A stretch of DNA of 64,000 nt from Allorhizobium pseudoryzae (GCF_011046245.1 NZ_CP049241.1:2806001-2870000), one strand, 5' to 3'; shown: positions 36,662 to 47,802, numbered from the stretch's first letter. Notes: generated by a model not told the origin, from the sequence alone. Made by a program: numbers and translations.

Positions 36662-39322
36662 ATGAGTGGCGTGAATGAAATCCGGTCGACCTTCCTCGAC
36701 TACTTTCGGAAAAACGGTCACGAGATCGTTTCCTCGAGCCCGCTCGTGCCGCGCAACGACCCTACATTGATGTTCACCAATGCCGGCATGGTGCAGTTCA
36801 AGAATGTCTTCACGGGCCTTGAATCCCGGCCCTACTCCACGGCAACGACCTCGCAGAAGGTCGTGCGCGCCGGCGGCAAGCACAACGATCTCGACAATGT
36901 CGGTTACACTGCACGACACCTGACCTTCTTCGAAATGCTCGGCAACTTCTCGTTCGGCGACTATTTCAAGGATCGCGCGATCGAGCTTGCCTGGAACCTC
37001 GTGACCAAGGGGTTCGACCTGCCGAAGGACCGGTTGCTCGTGACCGTCTATGCGGACGATGACGAGGCCGCGACGCTCTGGAAGAAGATCGCCGGTCTGT
37101 CGGACGACAAGATCATCCGCATCCCGACCTCGGACAATTTCTGGCAGATGGGCGATACCGGTCCCTGCGGTCCGTGTTCGGAAATCTTCATCGATCAGGG
37201 CGATCATGTCTGGGGTGGGCCTCCCGGTTCGCCGGAAGAGGATGGCGACCGCTTCCTCGAATTCTGGAACCTCGTTTTCATGCAGTTCGACCAGTCGGCG
37301 CCCGGCGAGCGCACGCCGCTGCCGCGGCCGTCGATCGATACCGGCATGGGGCTCGAGCGCATGGCCTGCATCCTGCAGGGGGTCTCCAGCGTGTTCGACA
37401 CCGACCTCTTCAAGGCGCTGATCGCTGCGACCGAGGATGTCATCGGCGTCAAGGCCGAGGGCGACCAGGCGGCGAGCTTCCGCGTCATTGCCGATCACCT
37501 GCGCTCCTCCGCCTTCCTGATTGCCGATGGTGTTCTGCCGTCGAACGAAGGCCGCGGCTACGTGCTGCGCCGGATCATGCGCCGCGCGATGCGCCACATG
37601 CAGTTGCTGGGCGCGCGCGAGCCGTTGATGTACCGTGTTCTGCCGGCACTGGTCGGCGAAATGGGCCGCGCCTATCCGGAGCTCGGACGCGCGGAAGCGC
37701 TGATTTCGGAAACGCTGAAGCTGGAAGAAGGCAAGTTCCGCACGACGCTTGCCCGTGGTCTGTCGCTGCTCTCTGACGCGACCGAAAGCCTGCACAAGGG
37801 CGATTCGCTCGACGGTGAAACGGCCTTCAAGCTGTATGACACCTATGGTTTCCCGCTCGATCTGACGCAGGATGCGCTTCGCGCCCGCGGCATCGGCGTC
37901 GATCTGACCGGCTTCAACGACGCCATGCAGCGCCAGAAGGCGGAAGCGCGCGCCAACTGGGCAGGCTCCGGCGAAAAAGCCACCGAAGGCGTGTGGTTCG
38001 AACTCAAGGAAAAATTCGGCGCGACCGAATTCCTCGGCTACGACACCGAGAGCGCCGAGGGTGTGGTGCAGGCGATCGTCCGTGACGGCGCCGTTGTGAC
38101 GGAGGCGAAAGCCGGGGAGAGCGTGCAGATCGTCGTCAACCAGACGCCGTTCTACGGCGAATCCGGCGGCCAGATGGGCGATACCGGCGCCATGTCCACC
38201 GATGGCGCCAAGCTTGTCGTGACCGAGACGCAGAAGAAGGGCGAAGGCCTCTTCGTTCATTCGGCAACGGTTTCCGACGGCACGCTGAAGGCCGGTGATG
38301 CCGTGGTGCTGACGGTCGATCATAACCGCCGCTCGAAGCTGCGCGCCAATCATTCCGCCACCCACCTGCTGCACGAGGCGCTGCGCGAGGTGCTCGGCAC
38401 CCATGTGGCACAGAAGGGTTCGCTCGTTGCACCGGAGCGCCTGCGCTTCGACGTCTCGCATCCGAAGCCGATGTCGGCGGAGGAGCTGCAGAAGGTCGAG
38501 GAGATGGCGAACGCCATCATCCTGCAGAATGCGCCGGTTACGACGCGCCTGATGAGCGTCGATGACGCAATTGCCGAGGGCGCCATGGCGCTGTTCGGCG
38601 AAAAATACGGTGAGGAAGTGCGCGTCGTCTCGATGGGCACCGGTATCGAAGGCTCGAAGGCCGGCAAGGCCTATTCGATCGAACTCTGCGGTGGCACGCA
38701 TGTGGGTTCGACCGGCGAGATCGGCCTCGTGCGCGTGCTCGGTGAAAGTGCCGTCGGTTCCGGCGTGCGCCGCATCGAGGCGGTGACGGGCGAGGGCGCA
38801 CGCGCCTATCTTGCCGAGCAGGACGAACGGGTGAAGGCGCTTGCGTCTGCGCTGAAGGTGCAGCCGGCCGAGCTTCTGCCGCGTGTCGAAGCGCTGATGG
38901 AAGAGCGCAAGAAGCTGGAAAAGGAACTGGCGGATGCGCGCCGCAAGCTTGCCATGGGCGGCGCCCAGGGCGGTGGCGCGGCTGACGTTCGCGAGATCGG
39001 CGGCGTGAAATATCTCGGCAAGGTCGTCACGGGCGTCGATGCCAAGGACCTGAAGGGCCTGGTGGACGAAGCGAAAACGGGCCTTCAATCCGGCGTCGTC
39101 CTGCTGATCGCTGTCAGCGAAGACGGCAAGGCCAGTGCCGTGGTGGGTGTGACGGCGGATCTGACGGCGCGTCTGAGCGCCGTGGATCTGGTCCGGGTCG
39201 CCTCGGTCGCACTTGGCGGCAAGGGCGGCGGCGGGCGGCCGGACATGGCCCAGGCCGGTGGTCCGGATGGCGACAAGGCGGACGCGGCGATCGAGGCCGT
39301 GGCTGCGGCCATCGCCGGCTGA
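36662..39322 (+). CDS. alaS: Alanyl-tRNA synthetase
   Basis: AlaS charges tRNA-Ala and edits mischarged Ser and Gly. The 886-residue protein has the class II motif 2 region ([19 protein letters not shown]), motif 3 ([10 protein letters not shown]), the editing-site [11 protein letters not shown] and CGGTHV zinc ligands, and the C-terminal DHHA1-like domain (QSGVVLL...[15 protein letters not shown] pattern). It starts at ATG 36662 and follows recA, the usual alphaproteobacterial neighbour pair. The length is normal. Confidence 0.98.
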   Translation: MSGVNEIRSTFLDYFRKNGHEIVSSSPLVPRNDPTLMFTNAGMVQFKNVFTGLESRPYSTATTSQKVVRAGGKHNDLDNVGYTARHLTFFEMLGNFSFGDYFKDRAIELAWNLVTKGFDLPKDRLLVTVYADDDEAATLWKKIAGLSDDKIIRIPTSDNFWQMGDTGPCGPCSEIFIDQGDHVWGGPPGSPEEDGDRFLEFWNLVFMQFDQSAPGERTPLPRPSIDTGMGLERMACILQGVSSVFDTDLFKALIAATEDVIGVKAEGDQAASFRVIADHLRSSAFLIADGVLPSNEGRGYVLRRIMRRAMRHMQLLGAREPLMYRVLPALVGEMGRAYPELGRAEALISETLKLEEGKFRTTLARGLSLLSDATESLHKGDSLDGETAFKLYDTYGFPLDLTQDALRARGIGVDLTGFNDAMQRQKAEARANWAGSGEKATEGVWFELKEKFGATEFLGYDTESAEGVVQAIVRDGAVVTEAKAGESVQIVVNQTPFYGESGGQMGDTGAMSTDGAKLVVTETQKKGEGLFVHSATVSDGTLKAGDAVVLTVDHNRRSKLRANHSATHLLHEALREVLGTHVAQKGSLVAPERLRFDVSHPKPMSAEELQKVEEMANAIILQNAPVTTRLMSVDDAIAEGAMALFGEKYGEEVRVVSMGTGIEGSKAGKAYSIELCGGTHVGSTGEIGLVRVLGESAVGSGVRRIEAVTGEGARAYLAEQDERVKALASALKVQPAELLPRVEALMEERKKLEKELADARRKLAMGGAQGGGAADVREIGGVKYLGKVVTGVDAKDLKGLVDEAKTGLQSGVVLLIAVSEDGKASAVVGVTADLTARLSAVDLVRVASVALGGKGGGGRPDMAQAGGPDGDKADAAIEAVAAAIAG

Positions 39323-39401
39323 ACGCCGATTGTGTGAGGCAGATACGGCAGGGACCGGGGTTTTCACCCGGTTCCTGATCGTAAAGGATGAGGAGGCGCC
39401 T

Positions 39402-40310
39402 GTGACGCTGGAAGTCGTGACCGAGGAAATCGGCAGCGCCGCGGGCGACGAGACCGGCGGCGGGCTGGATAGCCTGCCGGCGGAAGACGCCGGCTTCCTG
39501 CACGGGATCTATGCGCAGGCGCCGCAGACGACCGCTTTCAACAAGCTGCGCAAGCGCCTGCTACGCCAGGTGCGCCAGGCGATCGATGATTTCGGCATGC
39601 TGAAAGACCAGCGCCGCTGGCTGATCGGGCTTTCCGGCGGCAAGGACAGCTATTCGCTGCTGGCGCTGTTGATGGACCTGCAGTGGCGGGGGCTTTTGCC
39701 CGTCGAACTCGTGGCCTGCAATCTGGACCAGGGCCAGCCGAATTTTCCCAAGCACGTGCTGCCGGACTACCTTTCCGGCATCGGCGTCAAGCACCGGATC
39801 GAATATCGCGATACCTATTCGGTGGTGAAGGAAAAGGTGCCGGAGGGCGCTACCTATTGTTCGCTCTGTTCACGTCTGCGACGCGGCAATCTTTATCGCA
39901 TCGCCCGCGAGGAAGCCTGTGAGGCCCTCGTGCTGGGCCATCACCGCGACGACATTCTCGAAACCTTCTTCATGAATCTCTTCCATGGCGGCCGGCTGGC
40001 CGGCATGCCGGCAAAGCTTCTGAACGATGAGGGCGATCTCTTCGTGCTGCGGCCGCTCGCCTTTTGTGCGGAAGAGGATCTGGCGAAATTTGCCGCGGCC
40101 ATGCAGTTCCCGATCATCCCGTGCGACCTCTGCGGCTCGCAGGACGGGCTGCAGCGCAATGCGATGAAGCAGATGCTCTCCACGATGGAGGCGCAGATGC
40201 CGGGCCGCAAGGATCGCATGCTGCGGGCGCTTGGCCACGTAAACCCCTCGCATCTGCTCGATCCCAAGCTTTTCGATTTTGCCTCCCTTTCTCCCTCTCC
40301 AAAAGACTGA
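39402..40310 (+). CDS. ttcA: tRNA 2-thiocytidine synthetase TtcA
   Basis: TtcA thiolates cytidine 32 of certain tRNAs, using a 4Fe-4S cluster. The 302-residue protein has the PP-loop [10 protein letters not shown] (about 75-84) and the Cys pairs CSLC and CDLC that hold the cluster, plus [15 protein letters not shown]. The GTG at 39402 has a perfect AGGAGG five bases upstream (39391-39396), which decides the start. It lies 79 bp after alaS. Confidence 0.95.
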   Translation: MTLEVVTEEIGSAAGDETGGGLDSLPAEDAGFLHGIYAQAPQTTAFNKLRKRLLRQVRQAIDDFGMLKDQRRWLIGLSGGKDSYSLLALLMDLQWRGLLPVELVACNLDQGQPNFPKHVLPDYLSGIGVKHRIEYRDTYSVVKEKVPEGATYCSLCSRLRRGNLYRIAREEACEALVLGHHRDDILETFFMNLFHGGRLAGMPAKLLNDEGDLFVLRPLAFCAEEDLAKFAAAMQFPIIPCDLCGSQDGLQRNAMKQMLSTMEAQMPGRKDRMLRALGHVNPSHLLDPKLFDFASLSPSPKD

Positions 40311-40319
40311 GGTTTTTCA

Positions 40320-41135
40320 ATGCCGATTGATGTAATGGCGCTGGCGGACGTTTTGCGACGGGCTGCCAAGGCGGAAATCCTGCCGCGGTTTCGCCGCCTC
40401 AACCTGGGCGATGTGCGCGCCAAGTCGGAAGCGACCGACCTGGTGACCGAGGCGGACGTGAATGCGGAGCGGATGATCCGGGCCGAACTGGAACACCTGA
40501 TGCCCGAGGCGCTGTTCATCGGCGAGGAATCGGTGGCAGCCGATCCGGCGCTTCTCTCCAGGTTGAAGGATGCGGACCTGGCGGTGATCGTCGATCCGGT
40601 GGATGGCACCTTCAACTTCGCTTCCGGCATCCCGGCCTTCGGCGTCATGGCTTCGGTGGTTTACCGGAACGAGACGGTGGCCGGTATCATCTACGATCCG
40701 ATGGGCGATGACTGGGTCATGGCGGAAAAGGGCAGCGGTGCCTTCCTGCGGCGGCCGGATGGCGATTCGATGCGTCTGTCGGTGGCGGCGGCGAAGCCGC
40801 TCGACGCCATGATCGGGATGGCCTCTGCCGGTTACTTCTTCGGCGAACAGCGGGAGAAGATCCTCAGCAACCTCGCCAAGGTGCGGATGTTCGCCTGCTA
40901 TCGCTGCGCGGCGCACGAATACCGCACGCTGGTCGGCGGGCATGTCGATTTCGTCATGTACAACAAGCTGATGCCCTGGGACCATCTGGCCGGCACGCTG
41001 ATTGCGCAGGAAGCCGGTGGCCACGCGGCGCGTTTCGACGGCAGCCCGTATCGCCCGACCGACCTGGAGGGTGGGCTGCTGGTGGCCACCAATCCGGAGA
41101 GCTGGCGCGAACTGCGCGACCAGATCATCGCCTGA
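40320..41135 (+). CDS. Inositol monophosphatase-family protein
   Basis: The 271-residue enzyme has the FIG/IMPase metal motifs: GEES (residues about 68-71), DPVDGTFNF (92-100) and WDHLAGTLIAQEAGG near the C-terminus. Members dephosphorylate inositol, histidinol or PAP; the substrate is not clear here. It is 9 bases after ttcA on the same strand and is probably co-transcribed. A strong bidirectional terminator follows. Confidence 0.9.
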   Translation: MPIDVMALADVLRRAAKAEILPRFRRLNLGDVRAKSEATDLVTEADVNAERMIRAELEHLMPEALFIGEESVAADPALLSRLKDADLAVIVDPVDGTFNFASGIPAFGVMASVVYRNETVAGIIYDPMGDDWVMAEKGSGAFLRRPDGDSMRLSVAAAKPLDAMIGMASAGYFFGEQREKILSNLAKVRMFACYRCAAHEYRTLVGGHVDFVMYNKLMPWDHLAGTLIAQEAGGHAARFDGSPYRPTDLEGGLLVATNPESWRELRDQIIA

Positions 41136-41165
41136 GAGCCGTTCCCCGGCATGTTGCTGAACAGC

Positions 41166-41203
41166 AGAAAGCCCTGGCATCGAATGGATGCCAGGGCTTT
41201 TCT
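41166..41203. terminator. Bidirectional Rho-independent terminator
   Basis: AAGCCCTGGCATC (41169-41181) pairs perfectly with GATGCCAGGGCTT (41187-41199) around a 5-base loop, flanked by A on the left and T on the right. It serves both the IMPase gene and the convergent MFS gene. Confidence 0.93.
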
Positions 41204-41222
41204 ATTGCCAATGCCGGTTCTG

Positions 41223-42470
41223 TCAGACGCGCGGATTGTGCGCCTGGAAGAGTTTGCCCCGTTCGGCGATCAGCACGAAGAGCAGCCCGACGAAGGAGAC
41301 CGAACAGAAGCCCGCCACCATCGGCAGTGCCGTGCCGTTGAAGGCCTGGCCGATGACGGCGCCGATCGCAGCGCCGCCGACCGTGCTCATGAAACCGAGC
41401 ACGGAGGAGGCCGTGCCTGCCACATGGCCGAGCGGCTCCATGGCCAGCGAATTGAAGTTCGCCCCGATCCAGCCGAACATGAACATGGCAAGCCCGAAGA
41501 AGCTGATGAACAGCAGGAAGGGCATCGGCTGCGGGCCGATGAGCTGGACGAACAGCCAGAGCACGGTGATCAGGATGAAGGCGAGCAGCGAGGCGTGCGA
41601 TAGCCGGCGCATGCCGAACCGTCCCACCAGCCGCGCATTGATGAAGGATGCGAGCGACATGAAGGCGGCCACGGCGGCAAAGGCAACCGGAAACCACGGA
41701 CCCAACCCGTAGATGCCGACATAGACCTGCTGGGCCGAATTGATGAAACCGAACAGGGCGCCGAAGATGAAGGTTGCCGCGATTGTATAGCAGAGCGCGA
41801 TGCGGTTAGTGAGAACGATGCGGAACCCGTCGATGATCGAAGACACCGTCAGCGGCCTGACGTCATCCGGCGCCAGCGTTTCCGGCAGCCGGATCATCAT
41901 CCAGGCCAGGATCGCCATCGCCATGACCGCGATGAACAGGAAGATCAGGTGCCAATCCCCGCCCAGCATGATCAGCTGGCCGGTTCCCGGCGCGATGATC
42001 GGCACGATCATGAAGACCATCATGATCAACGACATCACTTCGGCCATGGCACGGCCGCCGAAGACGTCGCGCACGATCGACACGGTGATGACGCGTGTGG
42101 AGGCGGCACCGGCCCCCTGGATGAAGCGCAAAGCCAGAAGGCCGCCAAACGAGGGGATGGCGACGATGGCAAGCGCACAGATGATGTAGAGCGAAAGCCC
42201 GAAGATCATCGGCATGCGCCGCCCGAAACGGTCGGAGATCGGCCCATAGAGCAATTGGGCAAAACCGAAACCGAAGAGATAGGAGGAGACGATGAACTGG
42301 CGTTCATTGACATCCTCGACCTTGAGTGCGGCTCCGATTTCCTGGAGCGCCGGCAGCATGATGTCGATGGCGAGCGCATTGAGCGCCATCAGCATGGCCA
42401 TCATGGCAATGAATTCCGCCTTGCCCATGCCCTTCAGACGGGTTGGGGCGGCGTTTGTAACGGTTGTCAC
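41223..42470 (-). CDS. Bcr/CflA-family multidrug efflux MFS transporter
   Basis: The product has 12 membrane segments and the DHA1 (Bcr/CflA) motifs: ALAIDIMLPAL in segment 1, the loop GPISDRFGRR after segment 2, and the LRFIQGAGAAS motif in segment 4. Such pumps export bicyclomycin, chloramphenicol or sulfonamides; the substrate cannot be predicted. I used a GTG at 42470 (415 residues, AGGA upstream) because a terminator at 42482-42515 excludes a longer start. It is downstream of grxD. Confidence 0.88.
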   Translation of the reverse strand: MTTVTNAAPTRLKGMGKAEFIAMMAMLMALNALAIDIMLPALQEIGAALKVEDVNERQFIVSSYLFGFGFAQLLYGPISDRFGRRMPMIFGLSLYIICALAIVAIPSFGGLLALRFIQGAGAASTRVITVSIVRDVFGGRAMAEVMSLIMMVFMIVPIIAPGTGQLIMLGGDWHLIFLFIAVMAMAILAWMMIRLPETLAPDDVRPLTVSSIIDGFRIVLTNRIALCYTIAATFIFGALFGFINSAQQVYVGIYGLGPWFPVAFAAVAAFMSLASFINARLVGRFGMRRLSHASLLAFILITVLWLFVQLIGPQPMPFLLFISFFGLAMFMFGWIGANFNSLAMEPLGHVAGTASSVLGFMSTVGGAAIGAVIGQAFNGTALPMVAGFCSVSFVGLLFVLIAERGKLFQAHNPRV

Positions 42471-42481
42471 GATCCAAATCC

Positions 42482-42515
42482 TAAAAATACAAAGGCGCCG
42501 CGGGATGGCGGCGCC
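42482..42515 (-). terminator. Terminator of grxD
   Basis: GGCGCCGC (42494-42501) pairs with GCGGCGCC (42508-42515) around a 6-base loop. Minus-strand transcripts then meet TTTGTATTTTTAG. It separates grxD from the efflux gene. Confidence 0.88.
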
Positions 42516-42560
42516 TCGATCTGTGTCGATTGAAGCCGGACAATCCGGCAAGAGGCCCGG

Positions 42561-42896
42561 TTACGCAGCGCCGCGAACGGCGATGCCCTGTTCCTGAAAA
42601 TGGCTCTGCAACTCGCCGGACTGGAACATTTCGCGCACGATGTCGCAACCGCCGACAAATTCGCCCTTGATATAGAGCTGCGGGATCGTCGGCCAGTTGG
42701 AATAGTCCTTGATTCCCTGGCGGATCTCCTGGTCGGCGAGAACATTCACGCCCTTGTAGTCGACGCCGAGATAATCGAGAATCTGCACCACCTGGCCGGA
42801 GAACCCACACTGGGGAAACTGCGGGGTGCCCTTCAGGAAGAGCACGACGTCATTGCCCTTCACTTCGCTGTCGATCAATTCGTGAATTCCGCTCAT
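42561..42896 (-). CDS. grxD: Monothiol glutaredoxin Grx4 type
   Basis: The 111-residue protein has the monothiol CGFS motif (Cys30) and the [19 protein letters not shown] segment that binds glutathione. Such proteins coordinate a shared 2Fe-2S cluster with BolA and deliver clusters. The bolA gene is 135 bp upstream on the same strand, so the known Grx4-BolA partnership is conserved here, along with purL. Confidence 0.96.
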   Translation of the reverse strand: MSGIHELIDSEVKGNDVVLFLKGTPQFPQCGFSGQVVQILDYLGVDYKGVNVLADQEIRQGIKDYSNWPTIPQLYIKGEFVGGCDIVREMFQSGELQSHFQEQGIAVRGAA

Positions 42897-43031
42897 GGCT
42901 TCAATCCTTTCCGTCCCGGGTTCAAGGTCCGGGTTTTCGAGCCTTTAGATAACATGGCGCGCGTCAATTTCCAGTCGTCACCGGTGTCTTGATCCATCAA
43001 TTCGCCTGATGGGAGGCCGTATGCGCGCGTC

Positions 43032-43274
43032 TCAGTCGGGGGCGGAGGTCTGAAGCGCGAGAGCGTGCAGGACGCCACCCATGTTGCCCTTCAGTGCCTC
43101 GTAGACCATCTGGTGCTGCTGCACGCGGCTCTTGCCGCGGAAGGCTTCGGCCACGACTTCCGCCGCATAGTGATCACCATCACCGGCGAGGTCCCGGATC
43201 GTGACCTTGGCACCCGGAATCCCTGCCCTGATCATGTCTTCAATATCGCCCGGGCGCATCGGCATCTTGGTCAT
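43032..43274 (-). CDS. bolA: BolA/IbaG-family protein
   Basis: This 80-residue protein has the BolA fold with DGDHYAAEVVAEAFRGKSRVQQHQMVYEAL, including the conserved His in RVQQHQ that helps bind the shared Fe-S cluster with GrxD. BolA/IbaG proteins act in iron sensing and Fe-S trafficking. A Met at residue 4 or 6 may be the actual start. The gene lies between purL and grxD, a conserved rhizobial order. Confidence 0.92.
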   Translation of the reverse strand: MTKMPMRPGDIEDMIRAGIPGAKVTIRDLAGDGDHYAAEVVAEAFRGKSRVQQHQMVYEALKGNMGGVLHALALQTSAPD

Positions 43275-43352
43275 TCCTTCCTGTCAGTCACGTCATGCTT
43301 TTTCATCAGAGTGCCAAAAAGCACGCGATTGTCAAAGCGCTTCGCTCGTTGT

Positions 43353-45560
43353 TCACGCCATAAAGGTCGGGAACCAGCTTTCATGTGCATTGACGAGATC
43401 GGTGACCGCGACATCGACGATGTCGTCGATCACCAGGCGCTCGCCGCCAACCGTTCCCAGCGTGCGGAACGGAACGCCGGCTGATTCGGCACTGGCGCGC
43501 ACGAAGTTGGCAAGGTCGGCCGGAACCGCGATGACGTACCGCGCCTGGTCCTCACCGAAGAGCAGGGCATGCGGCGCGCCCTTGCATTCACCTAGCGAAA
43601 GCGTTGCGCCCTTGACGGCTCCCATGCAGATTTCGGCAAGGGCGACAGCAAGGCCGCCGGACGAGATGTCGTGACAGGCCGTGACCTGGCCGTTGCGGAT
43701 GTTGCTGCGGACGAAATCCCCGTGGCGACGTTCGGCGGCGAGATCGACGACTGGTGCCGGGCCCTCGGTCGAGCCGAGCAGATCGCGCAGGTAGACGGAG
43801 GAGCCGAGGTGACTGCCGTCAACGCCGATCATGATCAGCACGTCGCCATCCTTGACAGAGGCGATGCGGGCCATCTTCGACCAATCGGGCAGGAGGCCGA
43901 CGCCGGCAATCGTCGGGGTCGGCAGGATCGCGATGCCGTTGGTTTCGTTGTAGAGTGACACATTGCCCGAGACGATCGGGAAATCGAGTGCACGGCAGGC
44001 TTCGCCGATGCCCTGGATGGCGCCGACGAACTGGCCCATGATCTCCGGCTTTTCCGGGTTGCCGAAGTTGAGGTTGTCGGTGGCGGCGAGCGGCTCGGCG
44101 CCGGTCGCGGTAATGTTGCGCCAGCATTCCGCCACCGCCTGCTTGCCGCCTTCGACCGGATCGGCCTCGACATAGCGCGGCGTCACGTCGGAGGAGAAGG
44201 CGAGAGCTTTGGTCGGATGGCCTTCGACGCGCACGACACCCGCATCGCCACCCGGAAGCTGCAGCGAATTGCCCTGGATCAGTGTGTCATACTGTTCGTA
44301 GACCCAGCGGCGGCTGGACTGATTGGCAGAGCCGACGAGCTTCAGCAGCGCCTCGTTGTAATCGGACGGGGCTGCGACCTGATCGGCGGGCAGCGGCGGG
44401 CGGGCATTGGAGGCCTGCCAGGGGCGGTCATATTCGGGCGCCTGGTCGCCGAGATCCTTGATCGGCAGATTGGCAACTTCCTCACCCTGGTGGATGACGC
44501 GGAAGCGCAGGTCGTCGGTGGTCTTGCCGACAATGGCGAAATCGAGGCCCCACTTGACGAAGATCGCCTTGGCGACCTCTTCTTTCTCCGGCTGCAGAAC
44601 CATGAGCATGCGCTCCTGGCTTTCGGACAGCATCATCTCGTAGGCGGTCATGCGTTCTTCGCGCACCGGCACCTTGTCGAGGTCGAGTTCGATGCCGAGG
44701 TCGCCCTTGGCGCCCATTTCCACCGCCGAGCAGGTGAGGCCGGCCGCGCCCATGTCCTGGATCGCGATGACCGCGCCGGTCTTCATCAGTTCCAGGCAGG
44801 CTTCCAGCAGGCACTTTTCGGTAAAGGGGTCGCCGACCTGCACGGTCGGGCGCTTTTCCTCGATGGACTCGTCGAATTCCGCGGACGCCATGGTGGCGCC
44901 GCCGACACCGTCACGACCGGTCTTCGCGCCCAGATAAACGACGGGCAGGCCGACGCCCTTGGCTTCCGACAGGAAGATCGCGTCGGACTTCGCAAGACCG
45001 GCAGCGAATGCGTTGACGAGGATATTGCCGTTGTAGCGGGCGTCGAATTCCACTTCGCCGCCGACCGTCGGCACGCCGAAGGAGTTGCCGTAACCGCCGA
45101 CACCGGCGACGACGCCGGACACCAGATGTTTGGTCTTCGGATGGTCCGGCGCGCCGAAGCGCAGCGCATTCATGGCAGCGACAGGACGGGCGCCCATGGT
45201 GAAGACGTCGCGCAGGATGCCGCCGACGCCGGTTGCGGCGCCCTGGTACGGCTCGATGTAGGAGGGGTGGTTGTGACTTTCCATCTTGAAGACGACGCAA
45301 TCGCCGTCATCGATGTCAACGACGCCGGCATTTTCGCCCGGGCCCTGGATGACGCGCGGCCCCTTGGTGGGGAGCGTCCGCAGCCACTTCTTCGAAGACT
45401 TGTAGGAGCAGTGCTCGTTCCACATGGCCGAGAAGATGCCCAGTTCCGTGAAGCTTGGCTCGCGGCCGATCAGGTCAAGGATCCGCTGGTATTCATCGGG
45501 CTTCAGGCCATGGGCGGCAATGAGGTCGGGCGTGATCGCAATCGTGTTGGAAATGGTCAT
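43353..45560 (-). CDS. purL: Phosphoribosylformylglycinamidine synthase subunit PurL
   Basis: PurL amidates FGAR to FGAM using ammonia from PurQ. The 735-residue protein is the small form, dependent on PurS and PurQ, both encoded within 5 kb upstream. Recognisable are [48 protein letters not shown] and a C-terminal [13 protein letters not shown]. Unlike the classical contiguous operon, two envelope genes separate purQ from purL. Confidence 0.98.
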   Translation of the reverse strand: MTISNTIAITPDLIAAHGLKPDEYQRILDLIGREPSFTELGIFSAMWNEHCSYKSSKKWLRTLPTKGPRVIQGPGENAGVVDIDDGDCVVFKMESHNHPSYIEPYQGAATGVGGILRDVFTMGARPVAAMNALRFGAPDHPKTKHLVSGVVAGVGGYGNSFGVPTVGGEVEFDARYNGNILVNAFAAGLAKSDAIFLSEAKGVGLPVVYLGAKTGRDGVGGATMASAEFDESIEEKRPTVQVGDPFTEKCLLEACLELMKTGAVIAIQDMGAAGLTCSAVEMGAKGDLGIELDLDKVPVREERMTAYEMMLSESQERMLMVLQPEKEEVAKAIFVKWGLDFAIVGKTTDDLRFRVIHQGEEVANLPIKDLGDQAPEYDRPWQASNARPPLPADQVAAPSDYNEALLKLVGSANQSSRRWVYEQYDTLIQGNSLQLPGGDAGVVRVEGHPTKALAFSSDVTPRYVEADPVEGGKQAVAECWRNITATGAEPLAATDNLNFGNPEKPEIMGQFVGAIQGIGEACRALDFPIVSGNVSLYNETNGIAILPTPTIAGVGLLPDWSKMARIASVKDGDVLIMIGVDGSHLGSSVYLRDLLGSTEGPAPVVDLAAERRHGDFVRSNIRNGQVTACHDISSGGLAVALAEICMGAVKGATLSLGECKGAPHALLFGEDQARYVIAVPADLANFVRASAESAGVPFRTLGTVGGERLVIDDIVDVAVTDLVNAHESWFPTFMA

Positions 45561-45613
45561 CGTCTTCTCTAGTGGCGGTCCGGAATGGCGTCTCTTTAGC
45601 CTAGAAGGCCGAA

Positions 45614-45643
45614 GGGCGCGACAGGAATTTTCCCGTCGCGCCC
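45614..45643 (-). terminator. Possible terminator between the PagL-like gene and purL
   Basis: GGGCGCGAC (45614-45622) pairs with GTCGCGCCC (45635-45643), with an inner GGA/TCC stem. The following minus-strand T tract is weak (TTC...TTCT), so it may be partly leaky. Confidence 0.55.
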
Positions 45644-45674
45644 TGCTGATTGTCTGCCGATTGCGGCTCGAGCT

Positions 45675-46250
45675 TCAGAACTTGTAGCCGACCATGACGC
45701 CGGCGCGGGTCAGCCCGCTGTTGTCGTCGCCGCACAGGCTGGCATGTGATGAATGTTCGACCTGGGCAACGATGCTCCAGTTCTTGTCGAGATTGACGCC
45801 TGCGGCCAGATATTCGTGGAACAGCGTTGCGCAGCCGACGAAGGGGCCGCGGGTGCCGTCATTGTGCTTCTTCGCGTCGGTCAGCGCGCCGCCGAAGCCG
45901 GCTTCGAGGAAGAAACGCTCGTTGAGATGCGCCGTCCAGGAGAAGCCGGCATAGATCTGGTTGGCTTCGCCCGCCGTCGAGACGTCACCGCCGACATGGA
46001 CACGGGGCCGCGCCAGGCGTTCCCAGCCGGTTGCCGACTTGGAATCGAACGGATCGAAGAACAGCATGCCGGAAATGAAGACGCCCTTCTCGTCGTTCAA
46101 ATACGTGTTGTCGATCGCACCCAGAACGCCAAAGCGGGCTTCGTCGAAAATCTTATCTTGGGCGAAGGAGGCGTTGGTGGAGCCGGCAAGGGCGCTGGCT
46201 GACACCGCCAGGGACAGGGCAAGCCGCGTCAGCATTGATGTATTCGACAT
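45675..46250 (-). CDS. PagL-like lipid A deacylase (acyloxyacyl hydrolase family)
   Basis: The 191-residue product has a signal peptide (LALSLAVSASALAGSTNASFAQ) and a beta-barrel-like mature part ending in GYKF, an outer-membrane terminal aromatic residue. The segment VEHSSHASLCG followed by DNSGLTRAG matches the His-x-Ser-x-Ala...Asn-x-Gly pattern of the PagL active site, which removes the 3-O acyl chain of lipid A. The third catalytic residue (Glu) I cannot place surely. The start is ATG 46250. Confidence 0.72.
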   Translation of the reverse strand: MSNTSMLTRLALSLAVSASALAGSTNASFAQDKIFDEARFGVLGAIDNTYLNDEKGVFISGMLFFDPFDSKSATGWERLARPRVHVGGDVSTAGEANQIYAGFSWTAHLNERFFLEAGFGGALTDAKKHNDGTRGPFVGCATLFHEYLAAGVNLDKNWSIVAQVEHSSHASLCGDDNSGLTRAGVMVGYKF

Positions 46251-46446
46251 TCCGGTCTGGTCTCCGAATCGGATATGGGCGAGCCGGCGTTTTGGCCGAA
46301 GCACCGCGGTGACGGAAACTAAACCTTCGCGATTGCTTATGACAAGTGCGAAAAAGGCCAAAAGGTGGCGAGCTCTGTCTGTAACGACCCGCTGTTGCGC
46401 CAAGGGTACGCCCGCGCCGACAAAGGCCGCCGGAGCGCACTTGAGG

Positions 46447-46842
46447 TCAGCAGCGTTTGTCGCCATTTGCGAAACGAATGACGTCCTGACGGATCCGGTT
46501 GCCGGCGGCACCGTCCATCATGGGACCGAACGCATCGATCCGCGCAGGATTTCCTTCGGCTTGGACGACGAGCAGCGGACGTGATTCGGGGCTGCCCTTC
46601 GGCACGGCAAGAATGCGCGGACGCCCGGAGAAGGAGTTCAGTTCCGGTGCCAGGCGATAAGCGGAAAAGGCCGGATCGCCGGACTTGAACCAGCAGGCGT
46701 TGGCCGCGAGCGCCACGCGTTCCATGGTCGGCAGCGCCGCCCGGTTCGTCGCGGGCGGCGTGGCAGGCTTCGACTGACAGCCTGCAAGCACGGCAAAAAG
46801 GGCAGTGCCTGCAAGCGACGCGCATCGGGTAATGGTGTGCAT
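46447..46842 (-). CDS. Small lipoprotein of unknown function
   Basis: This 131-residue protein starts best at ATG 46842, giving a signal peptide with lipobox VLAGC. The mature part has two Cys (NACWFKSG and the terminal KRC) and a short conserved-looking core (FSAYRLAPELNSFSGRPRIL). I do not recognise the family. It sits between purQ and the PagL-like gene on the same strand, so a link to the envelope is likely, to purines unlikely. Confidence 0.65.
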   Translation of the reverse strand: MHTITRCASLAGTALFAVLAGCQSKPATPPATNRAALPTMERVALAANACWFKSGDPAFSAYRLAPELNSFSGRPRILAVPKGSPESRPLLVVQAEGNPARIDAFGPMMDGAAGNRIRQDVIRFANGDKRC

Positions 46843-46876
46843 GGACAGGCTCCCGCCGCAGCGTTCGGCTTGGCGT

Positions 46877-47548
46877 TCAGGCGGCGATGACGTCGAGGGC
46901 GGAGGCGAAGATGCCACGGCCATCGGTGCCGCCATGGGCCGCCTCGATCAGGTTTTCCGGATGCGGCATCATGCCAAGAACGTTGCCGCGCTCGTTGACC
47001 ACGCCGGCGATATCCAGCATCGAGCCGTTCGGATTGGTGCCATCGGCATAGCGGAACACCACCTGGCCCTTGTCCTGCATCGCCTTCAGCGTTTCGTCTT
47101 CAACGAAGTAGTTGCCATCGTGATGAGCAACCGGGCAGCGGATGATCTGGCCTTCGGCATAGGCGCGGGTGAAATCGGTGTCGGCATTGACGACCTCGAG
47201 CTTCACTTCCTTGCAGACGAACTTCAGCGAGGAATTGCGCATCAGCGCACCCGGCAGCATGCCGGCTTCGACAAGAATCTGGAAGCCGTTGCAGACGCCG
47301 AGAACCTTGACGCCCTTTTCGGCCTTTTCCCGCACCGCCTGCATGACCGGCATGCGAGCGGCAATCGCGCCGCAGCGCAGGTAATCGCCATAGGAAAAAC
47401 CGCCGGGGATGACGATCAGGTCGACATCCGGGATTTCCGTCTCGGTCTGCCAGACGGTGACCGGAGCCTGTCCGGAAATGCGGGTGAGGGCGGCGATCAT
47501 GTCCCGGTCACGGTTGAGGCCGGGCAGCTGGAGGACGGCGGACTTCAT
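46877..47548 (-). CDS. purQ: Phosphoribosylformylglycinamidine synthase subunit PurQ (glutaminase)
   Basis: PurQ hydrolyses glutamine and channels ammonia to PurL. The 223-residue class I amidotransferase has the nucleophile Cys in VLGVCNGFQ and the catalytic His-Glu in MPHPENLIE, plus [13 protein letters not shown] early on. Its start codon overlaps by 4 bases the stop of the 85-codon gene upstream. Confidence 0.97.
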   Translation of the reverse strand: MKSAVLQLPGLNRDRDMIAALTRISGQAPVTVWQTETEIPDVDLIVIPGGFSYGDYLRCGAIAARMPVMQAVREKAEKGVKVLGVCNGFQILVEAGMLPGALMRNSSLKFVCKEVKLEVVNADTDFTRAYAEGQIIRCPVAHHDGNYFVEDETLKAMQDKGQVVFRYADGTNPNGSMLDIAGVVNERGNVLGMMPHPENLIEAAHGGTDGRGIFASALDVIAA

Positions 47549-47802
47549 GGGTGAGGCTCAAACCTTGCTTGTGCTTCTGACAGTTCTCGGCGTTCGAGAC
47601 GGTTCTCTATCCGGTCGAGGCGCAATTCGTATCGCGCCAACGTCGTATGGACGTTGTGTGTATCTTGATGCAGGGACACGATCGCGCCCCGCATCGCATT
47701 GATTTCTGCCTTGATCTCGCGCTGGCCGAGCTTGAAATCTGCGCTATCGGCGTGAACCCGCTTCAACAGATCAAACATCAAGTCGTCTTTGATCTCGGCC
47801 AT
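47545..47802 (-). CDS. Small coiled-coil protein between purS and purQ
   Basis: This 85-residue, highly charged protein starts at ATG 47802 with a good GGAG site and overlaps the purQ start by 4 bases (ATGA). Residues 20-78 show clear heptads ([37 protein letters not shown]). No family is evident to me. Its tight position between purS and purQ (17 bp after purS) shows it is translated with the FGAM synthase subunits, but whether it acts in that complex is unknown. Confidence 0.8.
   Translation of the reverse strand: MAEIKDDLMFDLLKRVHADSADFKLGQREIKAEINAMRGAIVSLHQDTHNVHTTLARYELRLDRIENRLERRELSEAQARFEPHP

Noticed and set aside
36317..39367. A 1016-codon open frame on the minus strand over alaS
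   Set aside because: This is a typical antisense shadow of a highly GC-rich gene; alaS on the plus strand is unambiguous and complete.
44217..45572. A 451-codon plus-strand frame over purL
   Set aside because: It is a shadow of purL; no domain is visible and there is no ribosome site.
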